From contig DAOWME010000069.1 in NCBI GenBank assembly GCA_030643245.1, positions 1 to 11,824 of the forward strand: a stretch of 11,824 bases of DNA, written 5' to 3'. Both the position numbers and the translations under genes were made by a program. Below, in pieces: positions 1 through 6,518 of the stretch (positions are counted from its first letter, which is position 1; every line of letters starts with the position of its first letter). The notes under the pieces were generated by a model, which saw only the letters and a list, made by a program, of their open reading frames with translations, did not search any database and had not been told where the DNA came from. This DNA comes from Deltaproteobacteria bacterium. GTDB lineage: Bacteria; Desulfobacterota; UBA8473.

Positions 1-121
1 CCGACTATCTGGACAAGTGTCCCGACACGCCCCAGGGAGCCTCAGTAGACGCATCTGGTTGCCCACTCGACAGCGACGGTGATGGTGTTCCCGACTATCT
101 GGACAAGTGTCCCGACACGCC
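1..121 (+). repeat. 31-bp direct repeat inside the TSP3 region
   Basis: Bases 1-31 and 91-121 are identical (ccgactatctggacaagtgt and the next 11 bases). They code for the same DYLDKCPDT segment in two successive 30-codon calcium-binding repeats. Identity at the DNA level, not only the protein level, points to recent duplication or gene conversion within the repeat array, which probably continues to the left. Confidence 0.9.
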
Positions 122-494
122 GGAGGGTGCAACGGTTGATACGAGGGGATGCTGGGTGATCAAGGGTGTCCTCTTTGACTCGGAAAAATGGTTTATCAAG
201 CCCGGTGCCCATAAGGCTCTCGATGCAATCGTAGAGGTCTTGGAGAAGACTCCTGAATTACAGCTGGAGGTACAGGGACATACGGATAGCCGGGGGTCGA
301 AAAGCCTTAACAAATTGCTGTCAGAAAAGCGGGCTAAGGCTGTGATGAAGTTCCTGGTGGAAAAAGGTATTGCGAAGGACCGGCTCACTGCAAAAGGATT
401 ATGGTTCACCAAGCCTGCAGCATCGAATGATACATCGGCCGGCCGTGCCATGAACCGTCGCGTCGATCTGATGCAGGTTGTCCGGGTTCGTTAA
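1..494 (+). CDS. OmpA-family protein with TSP3 repeats, C-terminal part (5' truncated by window edge)
   Basis: This is the last 163 residues of a larger protein; the reading frame is open from base 3 and ends at TAA 492-494. The first ~50 residues are calcium-binding thrombospondin type 3 repeats (DSDGDGVPDYLDKCPDTP and relatives, each with a paired Cys). Residues ~52-160 are an OmpA C-terminal domain with the motifs GHTDSRG and NRRV; the Asp and Arg of these motifs bind diaminopimelate in the family. Such proteins sit in the outer membrane or periplasm and anchor it non-covalently to peptidoglycan. The N-terminal barrel or signal peptide is outside the window. An ATG at 156 is internal and not a start, because the homologous frame continues upstream. 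It is convergent with the minus-strand genes that follow. Confidence 0.93.
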   Translation, partial: DYLDKCPDTPQGASVDASGCPLDSDGDGVPDYLDKCPDTPEGATVDTRGCWVIKGVLFDSEKWFIKPGAHKALDAIVEVLEKTPELQLEVQGHTDSRGSKSLNKLLSEKRAKAVMKFLVEKGIAKDRLTAKGLWFTKPAASNDTSAGRAMNRRVDLMQVVRVR

Positions 495-503
495 TGGGTT
501 TCC

Positions 504-597
504 GCAGAGAAATGGCGCTTTTCTGCAATCAAGGTTAGCCGTTGAGCTGGTGAGCTGATAAATCATTGAAACTTATGGGATTAACAGCCACCAGCTC
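504..597. repeat. Intergenic hairpins between convergent genes
   Basis: Two stem-loops lie in the 114-bp gap after the OmpA stop. The first (504-526) pairs gcaga with tctgc. The second pairs gagctggtg (544-552) with caccagctc (589-597), and continues inward with gctg/cagc after a one-base bulge. Neither is followed by a T tract on either strand, so a role as intrinsic terminator for the convergent genes is possible but not shown. The second resembles the hairpin at 11423-11475 in layout. Confidence 0.4.
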
Positions 598-608
598 TTG
601 GCTGACGA

Positions 609-758
609 CTATTCACTTCGTTCTCGTTGCTTGTAAAACCGGAGCGCTTCAGGGAGGAACTTCTTCATGTCCTTGATTTTGGTTTCATCAGACGGATGCG
701 TATTCAAAAACTCTGGTGGCGAGGCGCCCTTTTTTGAGCAGGCCATTCTTTGCCAGGA
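609..758 (-). pseudogene. C-terminal remnant of an M48-family metallopeptidase
   Basis: The 49 codons between the TAA at 759-761 and a TAG at 609-611 translate to a stretch with the signature tail of M48 (HtpX/BepA/Oma1-like) peptidases: WQRM, then PPEFLNTHPSDETKIKD, then KKFLPEALRFYK. The catalytic HExxH motif and everything before the WxRM stretch are missing. No plausible start codon or ribosome-binding site precedes it. It is in the same frame as, and directly abuts, the TIGR03545 stop codon, so it is most likely what is left after a deletion that brought the end of an M48 gene against the neighbour. The reading as an M48 tail rests on my recognition of the THPS motif and spacing. Confidence 0.75.
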
Positions 759-2546
759 TTAGAAGAGAGACTTCAGCCCTCCACTCGCATTCCCCTTCGC
801 GCTATCGAACAATGCCGTTCCCTCCTGAATCCGGCGCGACAGTTCAGCGCTGATGTCATCAACCACCCGGAGACTCATGTTCACCTCTCCCAGTGGTCCC
901 CTCACCTTCTCAGCAATGGCAGTCTCCAGTTCACCCTCAAGACGGTCTGTGGCCTCCTTGACCTGTTTGCTGATAGCATTTTTCAGCACGCGATCCAAGT
1001 CGGAAGATAGTCTGAGATCGTAGTCCTCCAGGGTTCCTGAAACAACTATCTTCAGACCGAGTTTATTAATGCCGGACAGCAACCGGGATACCGAACTTGC
1101 AATTGAGCTCACATTCTTTCCGGGCGGGGAGGAAATCCGGACTGAGTGGAAATCGCCCAATAGGTTGGCGTTAATCGCATCGCCACTTAAACTGGCGCGC
1201 AGCTTGAGATCTACCAGCGCCCTTTCCAATACTATAGGCAATTCTTCATTCTCTGACAATGCCAGTCCCTCCACTCGGTATCCACGAACTTGGAGGTTCG
1301 CCGCGTCCTTTGACTTTGAGGGATCTATGTGGTTCAATTTCCCTTTGAGTTCAACGGACTTCAACCCCTTCAGGTTATCCCCTGAAAAAGCAAAGGTTGT
1401 TGGGATTCCAAGGATGTCCTGGTCCGGGGTGATGTTTTCTATCTTTCCCTTTATATCTCCAGCCCTGAGTCGCAACGAGGCATTCGCGAGACTAATCAAG
1501 AAATCGGGGAGCGGCGTGTGCTCCTTGAAACGCACATCAACGCTCCTTGCCCCGATCGGTTTCACGACTTCCGGGCGCCCTTTCCCTTTTTCTCCTCCTC
1601 TCGCTTCTCCGGCCCGCTCAAGAAACGGTCTCAACCTTTCGTACCATGCAATCGCCTTGTGCACCGTTTCAGATACCTTTGGACCGAAAAGTATCTGACT
1701 CATCTTCTCAACACCCCGGGCCGAGAAGCCGTACTTCGCCTTGAGGCGGCGCGCATCTTCCAAAGGCGCTTTCCGTGCCTGATCTACACGCTTAGTTAGT
1801 GACAACCACGCATCATCGAATTCTTTCCTGGTTTTCCTGATTGTATCCAAGTCGCGACTGATATCCTCCACAACCGACTTAAATTCGCCGGCTCCGCCCA
1901 GGATAGTGGCCAGGCTGTCTTTTTTAGACGACCCAAGCTTCTCCAAACGGCGGTTGTATTGATCGAACTTTGCCTCACCCGGAAGGTCTTCCAGCCGCTT
2001 CCGCCAGTTTTTTCGCTCGGTCAGGATATCGATGCTAAGTGATTCTATGAGTTTTAGCGACTGGAGTTCCTCTTTCTCGAGAATCTCCCGAACATCGGGC
2101 GCTTGGAACACTGGTAGTTTCAACTCGGGTTTCTTGTGAGCCGGTCCTTTCATGACATTTCTATCAGCGGCCGGTCGTCGGGCAATAGCGCCGGAGGCTT
2201 TTCTCACAGCGCCGAACCGGACCCCTTCCAAGGACATCTCCTCTATGATTACCTTTCTATGGAGCAGGTTTAGGGGGTCTAGGGACAAGACGATCCGCTC
2301 TATATCCACTGCGTTTGTCATTGGCTTATCAGGGTCTGTGACCTGGAGTCCGGCAAGGGTTAGACCTGCAGGGAAGAAGGAGAGATCAGCGGCATCTAGA
2401 TCGACTCTTGCACCGACAATCCGGGAGCCGGTTTTCTCGATGGTCCGCTCTATAAGGCCGTCTACAAAAAAGAACCATAGGATGGCAAGAAAAGTCGCTA
2501 TAGTCAGAAAAACAGTCAGACCATGCCACCGAATCAGCTTTTTCAT
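759..2546 (-). CDS. TIGR03545-family inner-membrane-anchored protein, AsmA-like
   Basis: 595 residues of unknown function. Residues ~9-28 form one N-terminal hydrophobic anchor after a short basic stretch (MKKLIRWHG). The rest should therefore be periplasmic. Residues ~40-115 (VDLDAADLSFFPAGLTLAGL and following) resemble the start of AsmA-like/TamB-like proteins, and residues ~350-480 again show short alternating beta-type segments (GKIENI, GKLNHI, ANLLGDF). Residues ~170-330 are highly charged and helical. TIGR03545 is a rare family restricted to bacteria with outer membranes and usually encoded next to TIGR03546, as here (3-bp gap). The start ATG at 2546 follows a GGGGGGAG ribosome-binding site within the end of the upstream gene, so the two are translationally coupled. 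A role in envelope lipid transport is only a guess from the AsmA-like character. Confidence 0.85.
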   Translation of the reverse strand: MKKLIRWHGLTVFLTIATFLAILWFFFVDGLIERTIEKTGSRIVGARVDLDAADLSFFPAGLTLAGLQVTDPDKPMTNAVDIERIVLSLDPLNLLHRKVIIEEMSLEGVRFGAVRKASGAIARRPAADRNVMKGPAHKKPELKLPVFQAPDVREILEKEELQSLKLIESLSIDILTERKNWRKRLEDLPGEAKFDQYNRRLEKLGSSKKDSLATILGGAGEFKSVVEDISRDLDTIRKTRKEFDDAWLSLTKRVDQARKAPLEDARRLKAKYGFSARGVEKMSQILFGPKVSETVHKAIAWYERLRPFLERAGEARGGEKGKGRPEVVKPIGARSVDVRFKEHTPLPDFLISLANASLRLRAGDIKGKIENITPDQDILGIPTTFAFSGDNLKGLKSVELKGKLNHIDPSKSKDAANLQVRGYRVEGLALSENEELPIVLERALVDLKLRASLSGDAINANLLGDFHSVRISSPPGKNVSSIASSVSRLLSGINKLGLKIVVSGTLEDYDLRLSSDLDRVLKNAISKQVKEATDRLEGELETAIAEKVRGPLGEVNMSLRVVDDISAELSRRIQEGTALFDSAKGNASGGLKSLF

Positions 2547-2549
2547 ACG

Positions 2550-3065
2550 CTACTCCCCCCACCCGGAAACGGATTGGTACGCATGGTAGAGTTTACTAGT
2601 TGTAAATGCTTTCATAATCCGGGTTTTATGTATCCATTCAAGCACGTGTTCTCGGTATCGACGAATTGCCTCGTTTAAGAGGAGATAGAGGGGGGCGAAC
2701 AGGAGCAGGGAGAAGACCAGGCTTCCCATGACAATAGAATTGTTAAACCTCTCAATCCGCCAGAGCGCAGAATTATACAAGGCAGTCCATAATGCCGTGA
2801 GTGGACTCGCGGTGAGTAGCGTGAGACCAATCCAGTGAAAAAGTGGATCGAGGACGTATGCCATGCCTGTGAAGAATGCGAGTCCTAAAAGAAATGTCGA
2901 GAGGTTGATTCGAAGGAGAAGCGCCAGCAGGAGAATCAAGAGGTTGTGCAGGCTGCAAAGCGGGGTGAGCCCTGCGATCATCGAAAGACAGAAAGCCATA
3001 CTGAGCTGCCACGGCTCCGACTCGGAATTTAGGGCCTTCAATATCTTGGCAATGACCGTTAACAT
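2550..3065 (-). CDS. TIGR03546-family membrane protein (DUF2062-like)
   Basis: 171 residues from the ATG at 3065, with several hydrophobic segments (about residues 20-36, 40-72, 74-90 and 108-130) and a basic C-terminal tail. It starts MLTVIAKILKALNSESEPWQ, the characteristic opening of TIGR03546. An upstream in-frame ATG at 3170 would add 35 polar residues that look like untranslated leader and would run through the terminator hairpin at 3090-3119. I chose 3065, which has a GAGG about 6 nt upstream. It is the first gene of a pair with the TIGR03545 gene and presumably encodes its inner-membrane partner. Function is unknown. Confidence 0.85.
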   Translation of the reverse strand: MLTVIAKILKALNSESEPWQLSMAFCLSMIAGLTPLCSLHNLLILLLALLLRINLSTFLLGLAFFTGMAYVLDPLFHWIGLTLLTASPLTALWTALYNSALWRIERFNNSIVMGSLVFSLLLFAPLYLLLNEAIRRYREHVLEWIHKTRIMKAFTTSKLYHAYQSVSGWGE

Positions 3066-3089
3066 TGTGTGCCTCGGGGTGTCACTAGT

Positions 3090-3119
3090 AAAAAAGGCAG
3101 AGCCGATGTTAGCTCTACC
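3090..3119 (-). terminator. Rho-independent terminator of the hdr operon
   Basis: On the minus strand GGTAGAGCT pairs with GGCTCTGCC (9 pairs, two of them G-U) around a 6-nt loop, followed at once by six T. It lies about 110 nt beyond the stop of the last operon gene (3229). The T run ends only 24 nt before the ATG of the next gene at 3065, so that pair needs read-through or a promoter in the 3066-3228 gap; I see no convincing promoter there. Confidence 0.85.
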
Positions 3120-3228
3120 ATCTCTTGATTCTACATCTGTTCCTCGATTCCCATCTTGCGCAGGACCCAATACCTCTGTAGCCTAACTCAAAGTATGCCC
3201 TGGGACCTCTCCCCGGATGTGCATTTTT

Positions 3229-4041
3229 CTAAAGTACCTCTTGTTCAAGCTCTTGACTCAACGCCGAGATTTCAGCTGAGATCTCAGGCTTTGTCAGTAT
3301 AACTATCAAATCAAAGTTTTCTTTCTTGATCTTTCCATCCTGAGAATATGTGAGGATCAGTGGTTCTTCCTCCTGAGTCCTTTCCACGGATTCCGGCGCT
3401 CCCTCTATAATGTCAAGGTCAGGTATTTTCTCTGCATCCGGGGAAAACTTCTTTTTGAAGGATTGACAGATTGGGGAGACGAGAGCGACCTTCATGTCTT
3501 CGATCCTGTCAAGGGCCAGGATCGATTCGTTTACGCCGAGAACGAGAGAAGAAAGGAAGTGGTCCTCATCGCCTTCCGCATTTCCCTGAATAACTGCGAT
3601 CCGCCGGGGGACCTCTCCATCAAAGGGGGACACCACAAGTCCGTCGGTGGGGCCGGTTGGGGACAGCATTCGCTCAAACTGAAGGTCTGTGATCACGTCG
3701 GCGTAGGTTCCGTAACCCAGATGGGAATCAATGGGCTGAAATGAGTTCTCCTGCCCCCTGGTAATGATGACCTCGTCAAAATCAAGCTCTAACTCCTCGT
3801 CAGGGATACTGAAATCTATGGCCTCTGGCTCGCATTCCGCCCAGCAAAGCGCACATCCCAGACATCGCCGGCAACTTAGACACCTCTTTGCCTCTGCAAC
3901 GGCAACCGCCTCAGGAAAACCGGTCTCGACCTCCCTGAAACTCCCCTTTCTCTCTTCTACGGAAATCTCGGGCATCTCTGCCCTGTCGGCCGGCACATCG
4001 TCAAAGGGTATTATGTAACGTCTCCCTTTTTCGTAGACCAT
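3229..4041 (-). CDS. Small Fe-S / degenerate HdrA-like protein (GltD C-terminal tail plus HdrA-like domain)
   Basis: 270 residues. Residues ~1-50 (FREVETGFPEAVAVAEAKRC) resemble the C-terminal tail of large GltD-like oxidoreductases. Residues 54-70 hold six closely spaced Cys (54, 57, 60, 63, 66, 70), enough for one 4Fe-4S cluster. Residues ~85-200 follow the order of the HdrA Rossmann region (FDEVIITRG, LQFERMLSPTGPTDG, RRIAVIQ), but the usual IQCVGSR Cys and the later CC pair are absent. It therefore looks like an HdrA domain that has lost its redox cysteines. Its ATG is directly after, and in frame with, the TAG of the preceding gene; GAGGAG seven bases upstream supports independent initiation. 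It is the last gene of the operon and probably a structural or electron-transfer partner of the GltD-like subunit. Confidence 0.75.
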   Translation of the reverse strand: MVYEKGRRYIIPFDDVPADRAEMPEISVEERKGSFREVETGFPEAVAVAEAKRCLSCRRCLGCALCWAECEPEAIDFSIPDEELELDFDEVIITRGQENSFQPIDSHLGYGTYADVITDLQFERMLSPTGPTDGLVVSPFDGEVPRRIAVIQGNAEGDEDHFLSSLVLGVNESILALDRIEDMKVALVSPICQSFKKKFSPDAEKIPDLDIIEGAPESVERTQEEEPLILTYSQDGKIKKENFDLIVILTKPEISAEISALSQELEQEVL

Positions 4042-5715
4042 CTATTTGCTCCTCAGGTACTTATCAATGCCCAGGGCAGCGCGCTTGCCGGCTGCGACCG
4101 CACGAATGGCGATATCAGGCCCTGACACCACGTCACCGCCCGCAAAGACGCCAGGGACATTCGTTGCGCCTGTCTCCACGTCAATTTGGAATGTGTTCCG
4201 GCGAGAAAGCTCAAAATCGTGCTTTTCGCCTAGAAAGCTCAAATCAGTCCCCTGACTGATGGCAGGGATGATGGTTTCGGCATCGATGACATATTCTGAC
4301 CCCTCGATGGGTGCCGGACGTCTTCGGCCTGATGCGTCAGGCTCACCCAGCTCCATCTTGATGCATCTAATCCCGGTTACCCTTTCGTTCTCACCCAGGA
4401 TCTCCACAGGGGCGGCAAGGTATTGTATGATGACCCCCTCCTCCTCTGCTGCATCAATTTCCCAGGGATTGGCGGGCATCTCCTTCTTGGTCCTCCGGTA
4501 GAGGATATAGACCTCGTCAAACCCCATCCGCCACCCCACACGGGCCGAGTCGATGGCCGCATTACCACCGCCGATCACGATGAGCTTACCCCCGGCCTCA
4601 GGGAACTTCCCCAAGGCCTGTTCCCTGAGAAAGGTCACGCAGTCCACGATCCCCTTTCCTTTATATTCATCTTCACCTGGAATCCGCAACTTGAGGCCCT
4701 GATGGCAACCGGCTCCGATAAAGACCGCATCGTAATCATTTATAAGGTCTTCAAAAGAGATATCCTTTCCGATCCGCGCATTGTACTGGATCTCAACACC
4801 CATTTTGGCGATGAGGTCCACCTCACGTTTAAGGAGTTTCTTGGGCAGGCGATACTCCGGGATACCTACCCACAAATATCCTCCGGGCACCGGCAGGGCC
4901 TCAAATATCTTGATCTGCCCGTAGCCCATCATCGCCAGGTCATACGCACACGTCAGGCCGGCAGGGCCTGCCCCCACAACGGCGATCTTTTCAGGATGTT
5001 TCTTCTCCGGGGTTTCATAGACAGGTTCGACCTCCTCGTTTATCTCCACATCAGCCACGTATCTCTTGAGGAAACAGATACTGATCGATTTATCTAGATA
5101 CTGACGATTGCAGGCTGTCTCGCAGGGATGAGGACAGATCCGTCCGATGCTGCCCGGGAGGGGTAGTCTCTCCCTGATAGTAGCCAGGGATTCAAGATAC
5201 TTGCCGTCTGCGATTTGCCCCACGTATCTCCTGATGTCGAGATGAACCGGGCATTTACTCTGGCATGCGGGCATATCTTCTTTGAAGATGTTATATTCGC
5301 CTGTGGCAGGATTGAAATAATCTACGGCCGTACGCCACGTGTAGCCTTCATCAAAATCGTCAAACATATTTACCGGGCAGACCTTGATGCAGGCCTTGCA
5401 GTCGTTGCACTTGCTGTTGTCTACCCTGAGGCTTTTCTTCAATACACTTGCGTGGACTTTTCCACCTTCCCTGGTGACTTTTGTGAATTCACTGTTTGTG
5501 AGAATCCGGACATCCGAAAGGTTGCGAACCTTGTCCAGATCAGGGTTTATAAATGCATTATCAGGTTTTATGAGCCGGTCCCTGGGGATCCTTTCAGCGC
5601 CAAGGGTGGGGAATTTCTCCACAAGGGTGACCTGGGCCCCGGCCTCGGCCTTTTCAATTGCGGTGCGGACACCTTCGAGACCTCCCCCGATGATTAAGAC
5701 TCTCTTATTCTCCAA
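4042..5715 (-). CDS. HdrA-like N-terminus fused to GltD-like NAD(P)H:acceptor oxidoreductase
   Basis: 557 residues starting at a TTG (5715) with AAGG about 8 nt upstream; the TTG is the first possible start after the mvhD stop 10 nt earlier. Residues 1-33 are an FAD-binding loop (GGGLEGVRTAI) as in HdrA, but the HdrA Cys motif expected near residue 50 is replaced by KPDNAFINPDL. A 4Fe-4S motif follows (C103, C106, C109, C113). Residues ~150-557 are a GltD/NfnB-like unit: Fe-S cysteines 151, 155, 194, 198 and 202, FAD loop GAGPAG (248-253), NAD(P) loop GGGNAAIDSAR (382-392) and the closing GGD (527-529). By family knowledge this fold moves electrons between NAD(P)H, FAD and Fe-S clusters. Here it is the likely pyridine-nucleotide module of the Hdr complex. 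No glutamate synthase large subunit is nearby, so glutamate synthesis is unlikely. Confidence 0.85.
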   Translation of the reverse strand: MENKRVLIIGGGLEGVRTAIEKAEAGAQVTLVEKFPTLGAERIPRDRLIKPDNAFINPDLDKVRNLSDVRILTNSEFTKVTREGGKVHASVLKKSLRVDNSKCNDCKACIKVCPVNMFDDFDEGYTWRTAVDYFNPATGEYNIFKEDMPACQSKCPVHLDIRRYVGQIADGKYLESLATIRERLPLPGSIGRICPHPCETACNRQYLDKSISICFLKRYVADVEINEEVEPVYETPEKKHPEKIAVVGAGPAGLTCAYDLAMMGYGQIKIFEALPVPGGYLWVGIPEYRLPKKLLKREVDLIAKMGVEIQYNARIGKDISFEDLINDYDAVFIGAGCHQGLKLRIPGEDEYKGKGIVDCVTFLREQALGKFPEAGGKLIVIGGGNAAIDSARVGWRMGFDEVYILYRRTKKEMPANPWEIDAAEEEGVIIQYLAAPVEILGENERVTGIRCIKMELGEPDASGRRRPAPIEGSEYVIDAETIIPAISQGTDLSFLGEKHDFELSRRNTFQIDVETGATNVPGVFAGGDVVSGPDIAIRAVAAGKRAALGIDKYLRSK

Positions 5716-5725
5716 TGTTTTAACC

Positions 5726-6499
5726 TTATGCCGTTAACTGAAATACAGGACTTCGTCCGTTCACTCCTTGCAGCGCGACGAGATTCTTACGTTGAAGGGC
5801 TGTTATATACCGAAACACTCTCTCCGGGGGGATGTCCAACCTCTTGGCCAGGTCCTTGACGGAACGGGCGCCTTCCTTTAGCCCACCCAGGATTTCCTGG
5901 ACCTGGGTTTCCTCGACGATAATCATTTCAACTGCGCGGTTAAACTCGTGCTCTGTGAATATCTCCCCGTATATATTACCCGTTTCGAGAAAAGGGGTTC
6001 TCTTGCCGATTACCCATCTGATCTTTTCACTTGTCAGCGCTGCCTCTGCGGTTTCCAACTTCTTGAAGATCTCGGGGGCCTTTACTCGATCGCCAGCCCC
6101 GCCCAAAGGACCCAGGCTATGGATCTTCTCATCAAATTGACTGACCAGATCAACAAATACTGATGCCTCACCTGAAGAGCATTGTCTGAAAGCAAGACGT
6201 TCTTCATTTAGCCCCGCATGTTTAAGGACCTTGCGGGTTATATCAATCTTAGCCTTAGCCTGGACATTCCCAGTGATATAATGGCAGTCTCCAAAGTAGC
6301 AACCAACCGTAAGGAGACCATCGAGACCCTGTCTGAAGGCCCCGGCCACAATGGCCGGGTCGAGCCGACCAGTGCACATAAGGCGGACAATCCTGATTTC
6401 TGGCGTATATTGTAGTCTGGAAACTCCAGCCAAATCAGCAGCCGAGTATCCTCACCATGTACAGCAAAAAGTGAGGATTTTGGGAACGAATTGTGCCAA
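5726..6499 (-). CDS. mvhD: MvhD/FrhD-type Fe-S subunit, selenocysteine form, with winged-helix tail
   Basis: Read from TTG 6499 through the in-frame TGA at 6452-6454 as selenocysteine, this gives 257 residues. The start has a strong AAGGAGG 6-8 nt upstream and lies 19 nt after the stop of the hdrA gene. The N-terminus reads PKILTFCCTW-U-GYSAADLAGV, with Sec16 exactly where the paralogue at 10979-11398 has Cys17 (CNWCSYAGADLAG). Conserved Cys follow in RLMCTGR (C42) and GCYFGDC (C67, C72). The family carries a 2Fe-2S cluster and passes electrons between a donor enzyme and HdrA. Beyond the usual ~140 residues there is a ~110-residue extension ending in a winged-helix-like unit (SVKDLAKRLDIPPERVFRYI). 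Starting instead at 6433, after the TGA, would delete the CxWC motif. A G-loop hairpin supports Sec insertion. Confidence 0.9.
6417..6454 (-). promoter_or_regulatory. Candidate bacterial SECIS element of mvhD (UGA plus hairpin)
   Basis: On the minus strand the TGA at 6454-6452 is followed by 27 nt and then the loop GTT, closed by the 5-bp stem CTGGA/TCCAG (6429-6425 with 6421-6417). A short upper stem, a small loop starting with G and a UGA-to-loop distance in the range 16-37 nt match the published bacterial SECIS model (Zhang and Gladyshev). The stem is at the short end of the range. Confidence 0.7.
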
Positions 6500-6518
6500 T
6501 GTAGACCTCCTTCAACCT

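Noticed and set aside
2152..2589. Plus-strand open frames opposite the TIGR03545 gene (also 1069-1698 and others)
   Set aside because: They lie antisense to a well-supported gene, have no recognisable family and no ribosome-binding site.
4042..4044. TAG between the GltD-like gene and the next gene as a pyrrolysine codon
   Set aside because: An ATG follows directly with a GAGGAG ribosome-binding site at good distance, which is enough to explain two proteins. No pyl genes are visible and no known Pyl family is involved.
4423..5097. Long plus-strand open frame of 224 codons opposite the GltD-like gene
   Set aside because: Antisense shadow of a conserved gene; its product has no family character.
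5726..6433. mvhD starting at 6433 as a 235-residue protein
   Set aside because: It would remove the conserved CxWC/U motif; the TTG at 6499 with AAGGAGG is far better placed.
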